Below, one piece after another: positions 1 through 10,202 of a DNA stretch of 31,517 bases. Numbering within the stretch: the stretch's first letter is position 1; each line of letters starts with the position of its first letter. Under the pieces are notes generated by a model that had not been told where the DNA came from, did no database searches, and was given only the letters and a program-made list of their open reading frames with translations. Position numbers and translations under genes: made by a program. This DNA is from Dunaliella salina (lineage: Eukaryota > Chlorophyta > Chlorophyceae > Chlamydomonadales > Dunaliellaceae). Location of the stretch: NCBI GenBank assembly GCA_002284615.2, contig MU069456.1, forward strand, positions 426,880-458,396, read 5' to 3'.

Positions 1-139
1 AGGAAGGAAGGAAGGAAGGAAGGAAGGAAGGAAGGAAGGAAGGAAGGAAGGAAGGAAGGAAGGAAGGAAGGAAGGAAGGAAGGAAGGAAGGAAGGCAGGA
101 AGGAAGGAAGGAAGGAAGGAAGGAAGGAAAGAAGGAAGA
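1..139. repeat. (AAGG)n microsatellite
   Basis: An almost pure AAGG/GGAA tetranucleotide array with one GGC interruption near base 95 runs to about base 139. It abuts the splice donor of the last visible exon of expansin gene A, so it lies in that gene's intron 9. On the coding (minus) strand it is a CCTT polypyrimidine tract. Confidence 0.95.
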
Positions 140-146
140 GTCTCAC

Positions 147-3100
147 CCGCTTCTCAGGCTGGTAATCACACGGAACAGCACGGTACTCCAGCTTGATGAC
201 ACCCCATCTAAGTTCAGCAAGCTTCTCAAATGCCCTGCATAGGTGCAGGAGCAGCTGGCAATGTGTACTTCAAACACTCCTTACCCAGAAACACTTTCTC
301 TGTACAGGTTCTGCTGCCTGTGGCTGAACATTAAAAGTGGTTGCAATAAGAATCAATGCCTTGGGCTCACCATCTGGAGAGGTCCAAATGGTCCATATCA
401 CCTGTGGAACAATGTTTGAGAAGATAACATCAGGAGATGAAGAACAAATGGAAAGAAAGGTGCACTACAGTGGTGCACATGCCTTGCACCTCCTATTTTA
501 GCATTCTAAATGCCTCACTGGACTCACGAGTACATCCACCTGCTGTTTGATCACTCACCGCAGCACCAGCGCTTGTCTGCAAAGAAGGAGAAGTAGCAAA
601 ATTAAGGAGCTTGTCATAGCAGCCACAACTTTAGAGGGCCACTGAAATATCTCATATAATGGCGCAGATTTGTTTTCTAGGTAGCATGCTTTTGTGTAAG
701 AAATTGTGCCCACTGCAAAATTGCTAACAAAGGCAACAAACTTACTTGACGGCTCATTGGGTGGGTAATGACATTTGCAAGTGTCCACGTTTCTCACAAT
801 CACAGATGCTGATTCGTCATGGCACGAGTAACTGCGGTCAAAATATTCTCCATAGAAATCCTGTGAGAATGTGGGTTAAAAGGAAGGGAAGAGGAAAGAG
901 GTAATGTAGGGCATGTGGACAGAAGAGTAGCATTATGATGTGGCATTTAGGTAAACAGAAAGAATCAATCATAAAAATACCTTCGTCCACCCATTTTTGC
1001 ATCTGACCTCCCAGCAGCCCCTGCGTAATGGTAGAGGTCGGTGTGCCAGGGAGAGCAGTGTGTATTCATGAATTTGCAAAAATCCATGTGCATTCAATGC
1101 CAGACCTCCCAAGGAATTGGGAAAATACATTTCACACAGGTGAGGGCACAAAGAAGGGGAGACATGCTTATAGAGGTCTGTAATACATAACAAGTTTTAG
1201 AAGCACATGCCCCAGTTTTGAAATTGAGGCAGCAATGTTCATGTTCCTTTTTTTTGACAACAAGACAGGGAGGTGCATGCGCAGTTCGTGGCAAACCTTG
1301 TCTTCTGTGTCACTCAACAAAGTATACGAGCTTAAACAATAGCAAGGTCGCTCTGGTGAAGGACTGAGGGACTGAAGAGGAACTCGTGGCTTGAGTCGTG
1401 TTGTAGGTCCCGTGGTGAGGGCCAACGTGCTAGAGCGAACTTCTGTGCTTGCTCATATTTTTGGTCTGTGTGACGGGGCCCTGCCTTTTAGGACAGGTGA
1501 CCTTTCCTTACCGCATGCAGCCAAACTCACAGAAGCCAGTGTTCCAGGAAGCAGTGTATCTCCTTTTGCATAGCTTGCAAGAGAATCTCCTCTGCCATTG
1601 TAGTTTTACCCCGCCTATGTTGCTTTCTTTTCTTTCCTTGGGACCCGACTCGAAGTTTGAAGCACCAGAGGTTGACAAAACCTATGGATACGCTCCTTCC
1701 CAGTATCCGTTCTCAAATCTGATATGTCAACCATTTTTATTTCATAGGATATCATGTTCACCACCCCAGGATCAATTCTCACTACTAAAAATGTAATTTT
1801 ATAATCAACATTTCCTTTGCAACTGTCCTGTCTACTCGGGCAACAGGAAAAGAGGAGGTTGGAAATATCCTTTTGGCAGCCCATGAGCTGGATTTCCTTA
1901 GAAGGTTCTCCTTAAAATTTAAAAGTGAGAATATGGCTAAAATCCTCTGACAGGTTCTTTATTTGACCAACTACCGGGTCTCTTAACTTCATTTCTTTTG
2001 CAATGACATCTGTACGGCACGAGGACTTTGATTCAATTCAAATCACCCTATTCACTGAATTGAATGGTCTGGAATGGAGCTTCAATGGTCAGAGTAGGTT
2101 TTGCGTCTTGGCTGATTGGGGATACATCTCAAAATGGGATTTTTTGCTCTACTGCAATAAGTAGATTATATCTCTTTAATCAAGCTTAAATGTCCCAGGA
2201 TGGGGCGCAAAAATGCTGGGAGCATGCAAACAACGTGCCTTGTTTGAGATAAAGAGGTACAGCTCTGTATCAATACAATTCCAGGGTTGTCGGGTTGCAA
2301 ACAATGGCTGTCCAATTTCCATGTGTGTGTGCAGCCATGCCAAACAGTACTATGTACAGACATTCAGGAAGAGCATGTCACAGCATCTGCTTTTCTCAGC
2401 ACGGATGGATACAAGGATGATTGCATATAGAGATACATCGCTGACAGCAACCAACTCACCCACAGCTCCCAACATACTCAGGGTGCGTATTGGCCAAAGC
2501 TGCAAGTGAGCAGGAGGGTGGAAACTTATGTTCATGTCACAACAAGAATCTGCTGTGATGAGAGTGTCTTGCAAGCCGGCTACGTCACTTTGTCAGCCCG
2601 ATGTTCACTTGCTAATGAGCTGCACATAAAGGATTAACCAGCAAAGCGACGGGCCTCATCAAAGCATGTCGAAACCATCAAGCTTGTGCAGTCTGTGGGC
2701 CATGGAAAGGAGGAAGAAAGGAAAAAAGAAAACGAAAAACTACGTAGGAAGAGAAACTCTTTCTACATTAATTAAAGGAAAGGAGACACATTGGCACATA
2801 AAGAGCCGTAAGCCCCTCCCACCACAAGGTACGTAAAAAGAGAAAGCTAATGGGGACCTGGAGGGTTACTAGAAAGGCACATGCTGGAGCACATGATGCT
2901 CGTGTGTATCCTGGGGGTAAGCTGTGCTAAAAATTGGGTAGGGTGCGTACCAACAACATCGTAGCCTGTGCCCTCATCCTTCCACAGGTAGTCATAGTTG
3001 CATCCTCCAATGTGGATGGGCCATGCTGGATGAGAAGGGGGAAGAAGGACACACATAATCAATGGCTGCCTCACAGGGCGATGCAACAAGCATTGCTACA

Positions 3101-4004
3101 TCCTCTCAGCATCAGCTCACCAGGAGGGTATCCTCCTGATGAGTGCCCCTGCTGCAGATTAAGGGGGACTCAGCGCTAAAGCTGATACTTGTTTATGCAT
3201 CATTTGTAACCTTTTTGTGTGTCATTTGTAACCTCAAAGGCACAATATACAATGATAATTGTCACAAGCTGGCGCAGTCTTCAGAAAACTCCTTACAACC
3301 TCCAAGCCTGAGAGTCTAGAGAGGCCCTCCCTTGCCATGATTTGAGCTTCAGGATCATCAAAAGGCTGACCAATATGTGCACACACGTATGGCAGCATAT
3401 TTGCCCAGTGAGGTTTCAGAGGTTTGCTTGCCCAGCGCGATGAGAGGTTTGCTTGCCCAGCTACATCAGAGGTTAGCAGGTTGCGACCAAAGTTCACACA
3501 TGGAGAAGAGCAGCAGCACATGGACAGGCAAAGGGAGAGCCTATGATTCATTCCTGCTCACCTCCATCGCCGAAATAGGTGGCACGCCCCTGCAAAGTGG
3601 GACACCCAAGGTCAATGGTTTCCTTCAGCTTCCAGGGTTCTCCTTTTCCTGGTGAGGGCGGGCTACACAACTGGCAAAGCTAGGTACAAGGCAGTACAGA
3701 ATAACAATTCACAATCAAGCAGCCTTGACAAAAGCTTTAAGAGCTGAGATGCAGGCTTGCATCTTGCTTGCTTAAGCAAGCTCACATGCCTTGCGTGAGC
3801 CCTCATCACCCCTGGCTGGCCTTCCCTGCCCTTCTGCAGAACCCAGACAGGCCACACCTCTTTCCATTTCCAATCAAAGGAGCTCTTGAACGCTCCCACG
3901 GGGCCATGCTCCTGGGCCTGCAAAAATGCAAGCTGGAAGCCAAAGGCATACGCAGCGAGAAGGCGCCAGGCCGGCACAGCTGGGCAGCCATGGTGGTAGG
4001 CCAT
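147..4004 (-). CDS. Expansin-family secreted protein, gene A (3' part beyond the window)
   Basis: Nine exons are visible, in coding order: 4004-3858, 3589-3562, 3025-2951, 2499-2460, 1020-981, 860-746, 576-559, 401-371, 234-147. All join in frame with GT-AG introns to give 194 residues. I chose the ATG at 4004 because it precedes a hydrophobic signal peptide (WRLLAAYAFGFQLAFLQAQ, residues 13-31). After ...FDWKWKE come the expansin landmarks GRATYFGDG (counterpart of the TWYG region), GGCNYDYLWKDEGTGYDVV, HPEYVGSCGGCWEVRC, VDTCKCHYPPN, KRWCCGDMDHLDLSRW and AFEKLAELRWGVIKLEYRAV. Expansins act in the cell wall and loosen it without clear hydrolysis; the conserved Asp of HFD is kept here as HLD. 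A C-terminal domain like that of gene B is expected to the left of base 1. It is a tandem paralogue of gene B, about 10.6 kb away start to start. Expression cannot be judged from sequence. Family assignment is secure; substrate and role are inferred. Confidence 0.9.
2712..2872 (+). repeat. Dispersed repeat family C, copy 1 (in gene A intron 3)
   Basis: About 160 bases resemble 8405-8520 and 17005-17165. Shared blocks are GTAGGAAGAGAAACTCTTTC, GGAAAGGAGACACATTGGC, AAAGAGCCGTAAG and CCCCTCC-ACCACAAG, followed in copies 1 and 3 by a related stretch ending GGGTTACTAGAA. GTAGGAAGAG can pair with CTCTTTCTAC around AAA, a hairpin also formed in copy 2. There is no coding potential. It is probably a short non-autonomous element; its true ends are uncertain. 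Confidence 0.65.
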
Positions 4005-4499
4005 CGTGACCAGCAAATGTGCTGCCCGTACAATCGCTTTACAGCGAAAAGGCAGGCTCCCTCGAGATGCTAAAAGAAATCTCAAGCCGAACAAATAACA
4101 ATTTTAAAAAGAATCGCAATATAAATTGAAGGACTCGCTGCATGAGTGACCCCAGTCCAGGAAAACATCCATCTCCTTAACCTTGGCAATTCAAATATTC
4201 TAATCAAGTAATTTTTGTGGTTTCATCACAGGGTTGCAACATCTGGATGCGAAATTGTTTTGCTCCGGAAATGTACCCAGGCCAGGTGCCTGTTTGCGTC
4301 CATGCGACAAAGCATCGTCAGTAAAGGTGGAGAATAAGTTGGTACGGCTGATAACCAAGCTCACAACTCGTATCATCAGGACAATTATTAGTGATATCCA
4401 GCTCACACTCAGTGAAGGCACCTTGGATGATTGCGCTTTGTGTGCCTTACCGCATGCCGTGCAGCTACAAGAGCGGAAATTCTGATTTTCATTGCTACT
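4005..4499. other. 5' flank of expansin gene A
   Basis: I see no convincing coding sequence here. On the minus strand the reverse of ATATAAAT near 4119-4126 is a weak TATA-like element about 115 bases upstream of the chosen ATG. It is AT-rich around 4090-4130 but has no other clear promoter motif. The promoter and 5' UTR of gene A should lie here by position. Confidence 0.3.
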
Positions 4500-4555
4500 T
4501 TGTATGTATATGTACATATATGTGTTTATGTATGTAGATATGTATATATGTGTAT

Positions 4556-4644
<89 letters not shown>
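4500..4644. repeat. TATG-rich tract followed by (GA)n microsatellite
   Basis: Bases 4500-4556 are an impure TATG/TATA array and 4561-4644 are pure GA (about 42 units). It lies 5' of gene A. The long Arg-Glu ORFs across it are artefacts of the dinucleotide repeat. Confidence 0.95.
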
Positions 4645-4647
<3 letters not shown>

Positions 4648-5261
4648 TTTCAGCATGAGCTTTTGCAATCAGGGATGTTCAGCTTGGTGGTCTGACCTTC
4701 AAAGTGCAATTGAATGAGCGTAAAGCTTGAATCTCTTGCACTGTTCAATTGCACAATTGGCCAGCAAGGTGGCCGGTAAAGCGAGTAAGCAAGCCCTCAA
4801 TTCACCCTTGCGACTCCCCCCTTATTTACCATCTATTCCTAGACTTATGCATCAGTCTGGTGTGCAGGGAAAGGATCTGTGCAATCTTCAAATTGCCTTC
4901 AAGTGAAGTTTAAGATACCTCTAATTGTGTGCAGTAAGGCCCATCTCTACAGAAAAAAAGGGTATAAGTGTGACGAGCACATATCAAATTCTATTAAATG
5001 TGCATAAACCTCAAGAGCAGTAAAGTGCAAGGTTTGGCCATCTGAACAGTCCTTCCTTCAATTTGTGATAGGTAAAACTGTCTCGGCCCATGCCAAAAAT
5101 CCTCTTTACCAGCCTCTAACTTGTCCTTCCTGCAGGCTGGCTGCCGGAGCTCACATATGATATTGGCCGGTCAGTGAGTATATATGTCTTGAATATAGAG
5201 GTAATGGCACCGTAAAATTCTACTTCTTGAAGGCCGAGACTGCACCTACCATTCAAAACAG
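4645..5261. other. Intergenic stretch, nothing recognised
   Basis: No ORF with protein-like composition, no splice-framed exon and no repeat relationship within the window was found here. Confidence 0.4.
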
Positions 5262-5335
5262 GTGAATTTAAGAGGCAGAGACATCCACCTATTGGAACTG
5301 AAATCCTGCCCAGACACAAGGACACTACTGGGAGC
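5262..5335 (+). pseudogene. Scrap of element B nuclease module
   Basis: The reading frame contains RGRDIHLLELKSCPDTR, closely matching DRDIHRVELKFCPDT at 22651-22692 and DRDIHLIELKLCSDT at 25886-25930. In this motif E-x-K is the proposed PD-(D/E)XK catalytic half. The upstream PD half is not visible and the similarity ends within about 70 bases. It directly precedes LINE-derived sequence, so one element probably inserted into or recombined with the other. Confidence 0.6.
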
Positions 5336-5387
5336 TTATGCACAGAACTCAAAGTACATACCGCAAGGACAGGACCACATTACACCC

Positions 5388-6475
5388 CTTGAGCAGATGC
5401 GTTTGGCCTTGCTTAGCCTCGGTCCTCTTGCTCCCCATTGCCCCTTCTCCCCTCCCCACCCTCCACACTTCCAACACCTCTCGCAGCTTGGGCGTTTGCA
5501 GTGGTCCCAGGAGCAGATCCAAGCTATTCGAGCCATCCTTGCTGATACAGCTTGGGTGGCTCGTCCCCTGAGGCCCCCCCCCCCTGGGCATGAGCAGGAG
5601 CAGCATGGCCACTTCAATGGCCCCAACACAAGCCCCAGCAAGGGGAGGAGCGTTACCACGCTCTGCATGAACAGCAGCAGGGAGGACTAGAGGGGCACGG
5701 GCAAGGCCAGAGGCTTCTCCAATGGCACACTACGCAAGGCAAACTTAGCCTCTCTTCCAAGGGCTTCACAGTCTGGCGAGTCACAGCTCTCCAGCTCCCC
5801 TTGGAGCAAGCAGCCAGGCAAGCAGCCTGGCTCCAATGTGCTTGCTCTGCGATCTCTATTGCTTCATCCTCCCTTCCTGCGCCTGACCCGTCTCCCCAAG
5901 CCAACCGCCTCGTCCAGGACCTCCCTAGTAGGATCAATGAGGTGTGGAGGCTCCGTTGGGATAATAAGTGGAAGGAGACCTGGTGGCGGTTGCTCTGGCA
6001 TGGGGTCCCAGGTGCAGGGGGCCATGGTATCGCTCGGGCCAGAGGTCTGGCGTGTGCTTGTGTGTGGCGGGCCGCAGATGCAGCCGGCTGTGAAGTGCGT
6101 GCCCTTCGGCAGAGGGAGCATGTCTTTTGGACATGTCCCCGTGCCCAAGCAGTAGTGGATGTCCTGGTTAAGAACCTGCCTCCTGGTACTCCCGTGCTCC
6201 CTAAGCATGTGTGGTTGCTTGTGCCTCCTTGCCCTAACATGAACAAGCGTATTTGGTGGGTGTTTTGTCTGTGCTCTTTGAACTCGGTGCGGAAGCTTCG
6301 GTATGACCTCTCGCAGGACCCTAAGGAGCAAGCTCAAGCCTCCTTGTTTGAGGGTTTGAAAGACTTTATAATTTCCCAAGGGGAGCGGTCCCCCTTGGCT
6401 AAAGATCTCCGCCAGGACCATCCTTTCATTGCTTCTGACCAGAACTCGAACTTGGTCTTGAGACTCGCGCCTTAG
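5388..6475 (+). pseudogene. LINE-type ORF2 C-terminal fragment (zinc-binding region)
   Basis: A frameshift close to the C-run at 5573-5584 separates a first part (LQWSQEQIQAIRAILADTAW, PPPPGHEQEQ) from a longer open frame, 5594-6475. The second part contains RINEVWRLRWDNKWKETWWR, LLWHGVPGAGGHGIARARG and ACVW...REHVFWTCPRAQ, then WLLVPPCP and a basic tail. The Cys-His pattern with H-V-F-W-x-C-P is the layout of the reverse-transcriptase zinc-binding (zf-RVT) region at the C-terminus of non-LTR ORF2. The catalytic RT core is absent, so this is a 5'-truncated copy. The frame from 5594 to the stop is intact, suggesting a moderately young insertion. Confidence 0.7.
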
Positions 6476-6672
6476 GGCAATGGTTTGTGTCTGCTCTTTT
6501 TTGCCTTGGTATGTAGGTGCGTGCGTGTCTAGTGGGCGCCCCTCCATCTCTCTCTTCCTTTAGACTTGCGCCTGCCGCTATTTCTTTCTGTTTAGGAGCT
6601 TTCTCTTCCTCTAGCAGAGGTCCTCTAGGGACATCGCCATGTCCTTGGGCACATGATAACCCAAAAAAAAAA
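6476..6672 (+). mobile_element. 3' untranslated end of the LINE fragment with poly(A)
   Basis: Downstream of the stop is a pyrimidine-rich, gene-free stretch that ends in a run of ten A (about 6663-6672) after GATAACCC. This fits the 3' end of a reverse-transcribed insertion. I could not identify a matching target-site duplication because the 5' break is inside other repeat DNA. Confidence 0.5.
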
Positions 6673-7273
6673 CATTACACATCATTTAAATTGGGATTGC
6701 TGGAATTATTTACAGCCCATCTGTAAAACGGGCTTTACCTAAGAAAAGGCCCTCATAACTGCAACCAAACTCTACCATCATGTTATCAAGACATCAACAA
6801 AAGTTAACAACACCTAACATGCCATTCGCTCTGCAACCTACGCAATGGTAGGCCAAAAGGGGGGTAAGGCTTCAAGACGGGCTGCTTCCAGGGGAGTGAG
6901 GGGCAAACCTGGACAGATGGCTGACAACCGTTAGACTTGCATTGGCTTGGTTGCTCTTACTAAGAGCCTTAGCCTCAATTGATGGGACTCACTGTTCGCG
7001 TTATTGTTGATACATGGGTCCCCCCTTTAATGGGACCAGCTTTTTCTCAGCTTTTGAACAAACGGGCATGAAAATTGTTTCCACCTGGATGCCTTTAGGA
7101 TTAACAGCTATTACCACAGTCTTCAGCTGACTGTGCTTGACTGAAAACTACGGTCTTCAAACTCTGGGAGGACGTTTGACAGCAACCAGTTCGCACAAGT
7201 GGCAAATTTTTGCTTGCACTGTCCCATGATGGCCTTCTTTCTGAAACAAAAAGCTCTGGTTTAGGGTCCATGT
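6673..7273. other. Intergenic stretch, nothing recognised
   Basis: No gene-like ORF, hairpin or repeat was found. Composition is ordinary for the window. Confidence 0.4.
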
Positions 7274-7445
7274 ATGTACCAAGTTAAAAGGCGAGGAGGG
7301 CGTTTGGCAAGGAGGAGGTCCCAGGATCAAGTCCCTGTGGCCGGGGCAGAAAAAGATGCCTCCTCTCAGTGGGAGTCATTGGGAGGCTCATTCCTTAATG
7401 CACGCAGCCTAAGGAAAAGCATAAATCTTTCTTTGTTTTTTATGT
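7274..7445 (+). mobile_element. Short SINE-like element with the element-B-type tail
   Basis: The 3' part reads CATTCCTTAATGCACGCAGC, then GCATAAATCTTTCTTTG, matching the tail after element B (23170-23226) and the intronic elements of gene B. Upstream, GGATCAAGTCC at 7324-7334 resembles a Pol III box B (GGTTCRANTCC, one mismatch). A box A at correct spacing is not evident, so tRNA origin is only a suggestion. It has no coding capacity. Confidence 0.5.
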
Positions 7446-8404
7446 ACAAAGTAATCTCATGCGCGATGAAAAAGCACACAAAATGTGGGAGAAAGTATTT
7501 CTAGAGTCGCAAATGCTGCTGTCTCACAGGTTCAGAGAAAATTAACAAACACTTGCTTGCATACAAGATCAATCAAACTCAAACTTGCTTTCTTTGCCAG
7601 TTACTTAAAGCAGATGCAAATGGAACAATAGAAGGGTCTGTACAAAAACAATCCACAGTAGTAACAAAATTGATCCTACTCAATTAATTGCCAGGAAGCT
7701 GAAGCACAATCAAGTACTTGAAGAAATTAGAGCACCTCCAAGGCTAGGCTTGTAAAGTATGGCTGGAGCACTGTTGGGGTAATACAATCATGCGGTTTGT
7801 GAACACATGATTGGATTGATGACAAAGTGAGAATAAGAAAAAGAAGGCACTGGGAAGAATATTTTTTGAAGCCATGAAGATGCTGCAATCAAGAATTAAA
7901 ACGTGTATTTCTTTTTATGATCTCCCTCCAAGATTAACAAAATTCACAGGGTCCTAGACTGTATCACAATAGCCTTGATCGCAATCAGGTGCATAGAAGT
8001 AACTAGCACACAACAAACCTTGCAACCTGACGTATAACTGGCGACTCGATTAAAGCCATGGCTTGAAGGCATGCCAGGCGCCACAAATTTGGAAACCTAG
8101 ACAGCTTCAAATGGCAACCCTTAAGGGCAAACTAGCCTTGGTCTTTCACAGGATGAAAGAGCGCTTTGCTGTGGATTGACGTGCAAACGTGATTTGAAAG
8201 CAGATCACATGGCTTGCCTGTGTTGGTCCTCAAAGCTATCTACAGGGTGCTTCTCCTGGTCCCTAAACCATATGAACCCTGTCCAAACAAAAGTATTTGG
8301 TGTCACCCCGGTGGTCTCCTGGATGCCTGTGAATGGATGGGGCAGCAGGCCAGAGATGCAAGTGTATGTACGGAAGAGCTCCATGAAAAAGCCATTCACC
8401 AGAA
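7446..8404. other. Intergenic stretch, nothing recognised
   Basis: AT-rich sequence without supported genes. Overlapping open frames on both strands at 8205-8400 have no recognisable domain and no splice context. Confidence 0.35.
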
Positions 8405-8520
8405 GAAAATGAAAAAAGAAAAGCTATGTAGGCAGAGAAACTCTCCCTACATCATTAATGGGAAAGGAGACGCATTAGCTCAGAAGAGCAGTGAGTCCCC
8501 TCCACCACAAGATCCACTTT
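8405..8520 (+). repeat. Dispersed repeat family C, copy 2
   Basis: Contains TGTAGGCAGAGAAACTCTCC and CTACAT, then GGAAAGGAGACGCATTAGC and GTGAGTCCCCTCCACCACAA. GTAGGCAGAG and CTCTCCCTAC can pair around AAA with one mismatch, and GCTC-AGAA-GAGC forms a second small hairpin. It matches copy 1 (2712) and copy 3 (17005). Confidence 0.65.
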
Positions 8521-8634
8521 TTTAGCATGGACCATGTCAGGCCCGGTCACACTAATTGGGGTCCAAATTGGGTTTTTGAATTCCAATTTAGCACGGACCA
8601 TGTCAGGCCCCGGTCACACTAATTGGGGCCCAAA
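8521..8634. repeat. Local tandem duplication, ~47-bp unit
   Basis: Two near-identical units, 8521-8567 and 8587-8634 (TTTAGCAYGGACCATGTCAG ... CACACTAATTGGGGYCCAAA), are separated by 19 bases. They differ at three or four positions. No coding potential. Confidence 0.85.
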
Positions 8635-9728
8635 GAAGCAAAACTTTGCTTTTGAATTTTGTAGCCATGCGTAACTGGGTTGGTCTTCAGTCATTATGAT
8701 GACAGATGGTACATTTCAGATTCCTGGGGCTTCAAGGGGTAACGTTGCTTAGATCACAGCAATGGATGGGATTGAAAGGCACGTCGCTGGCATTTCTCCT
8801 CATCTAGGTGTTGCCCTAATCAACGCCCATGGTGTTTACACTGCTTGCATATTTATTTTGTGAGGAAAGGAGTGAAATGGCAAGTTAGGCCTCCTGGCGA
8901 ATATCCAATATCCTACCAAAACCTCACTGCTTCTATCTTGCTGGCTCTCTTCCTTTCATGTCTCTTTTCATCCAATATCAGGTATGCAAATGATATGCAA
9001 AACATGCAACTTCTTTCCTTGAACATAGAGAAGAAAAAAGGTATGCACGCAGGAAAAAACTCTAACTCCATAAAAAAAAGACCAGCAGTGTTAAAATTTT
9101 GCAAAGCCAATCCTCCCTGTCTCAGTGCCACAGACGTTGCGTAGATTATGATGTCATGCAGTGCTTGGGGCAATGGCAGGACCTCTCAGCAGCAGAACAT
9201 GCCTTGTGCATACACATGTACTTGGCAGAGTTCACATCATGCAAGCTGCCCCTGAAATTGCATACTTGCTCCTTAAGACAGCTACCAGCAGACCATATGC
9301 CAGAAGCTCCTTCACCCAGAATATCAAGGCATGGATTCTTGTCTACTTCTCATAGAATGTGCAAACTGCTGTGCTCTCGCCTTGTAAGTTGCTATTTGCA
9401 TCACACCATCAATAGAATAAATAAATACTTCATCGCAATTGGAATCATGCAATTCCCTTGGCTCAACGACGTGCGGGAATGGCCAGCAGGTCATAATGGA
9501 ATCCTTGGACGGGCCCACCCAAGGGCTCCAAGACCCGGCAGAGGTTCCCACTCGAGTGTGCTAATGAAGTTTTGATTGAGCGGAGCATTCTGCTCCCACT
9601 TGACTGAGAGCAACTGGCCAGCTTCTCTGAGTTTCAGAGCAGAGGTAGCGCCAAGTGGGCCAGGCATCTAGGTATGGATTTCATTGGAAAGAGGCAATCC
9701 GAGGGTCTTTCACCCTGTTGACATAGAA
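8635..9728. other. Intergenic, downstream flank of expansin gene B
   Basis: No supported gene. The terminal exon of gene B could lie between here and 10202, but I could not identify it. The overlapping ORFs at 8845-9575 lack protein-like patterns. Confidence 0.3.
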
Positions 9729-9875
9729 AGGGAAGGTCTTATGCCCCGGCGACGAGCGAGCGCTAGGCCTTGTAGCTAGTGCCGTGAGCCTTCTCTTTCA
9801 CTTCTCCACCCGGAGTAGAACCCCCGACTTCCTAGGTGCTTCTTCCTCTCAGGACTGACATCTTCTTAGAAAAAA
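9729..9875 (-). mobile_element. SINE-like element (family D), minus strand
   Basis: On the minus strand GGTTCTACTCC (around 9815-9826) fits the Pol III box B consensus. Downstream are CTAGCGCTCGCTCG and the tail CGCCGGGGCATAAGACCTTC (ending near 9735). The same tail occurs twice more, in opposite orientations, at 9886-9940. A short length, a box B and a shared tail support a tRNA-derived SINE; box A was not located with confidence. Confidence 0.45.
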
Positions 9876-9885
9876 GAAGGTCTTA

Positions 9886-9940
9886 TGCCCCGGTGACAGG
9901 CTAACGCTAGCTTGTCCCCAGGGTATAAGACCTTGCCTTT
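9886..9940. repeat. Inverted pair of family D tails (near-perfect palindrome)
   Basis: AAGGTCTTATGCCCCGGTGA on the left is mirrored by TCCCCAGGGTATAAGACCTT on the right around CTAACGCTAG, giving a ~50-base foldback with three or four mismatches. Each arm is the tail of the adjacent SINE-like element. Two tails in head-to-head orientation, or one foldback element, would explain it. Confidence 0.7.
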
Positions 9941-10202
9941 TAATGTTAACACACTTTGTGCATGGGGCTAGCGCTGTGCCAAATAGGGGACTCATTGGCC
10001 CAAATTCAAGGGTTGTTACCTCCTTCCACCACAAAGAGGTGGTTCACATTGGTATCTGTGCACCAACTTTCCTCAGATATCTGTGAGAGGTTTACAGATG
10101 TTGGTTCAAGCAGATACCTTTGCGCCAACTGTCCTCAGGCACGTACAAGGTACATACATAGGAGCATTTCTTAAAAAATTGCAGCAGATGGAAAGTACTT
10201 AC

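Noticed and set aside
3131..3150. Hammerhead-like CTGATGAG (also at 29183)
   Set aside because: No GAAA core element or pairing stems at the required distance.
4431..4695. Arg-Glu repeat ORFs over the GA tract
   Set aside because: They are produced by the (GA)n microsatellite and have no other support.
5336..6547. Long minus-strand ORFs opposite the LINE fragment
   Set aside because: They mirror the GC-rich coding frame on the plus strand, which has the zinc-binding motif; the minus frames have none.
7050..7110. tRNA-like scrap and other box B look-alikes across the window
   Set aside because: No cloverleaf with anticodon arm could be built; no complete tRNA or rRNA gene was found.
8205..8525. 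Open frames on both strands at 8205-8525
   Set aside because: No recognisable motif and the plus frame runs into family C repeat; could not be joined to gene B.
9950..10202. Terminal exon of expansin gene B (e.g. acceptor before ATATCTGAGG)
   Set aside because: Several AG sites give short in-phase ends, but none has a convincing polypyrimidine tract or family-like sequence.
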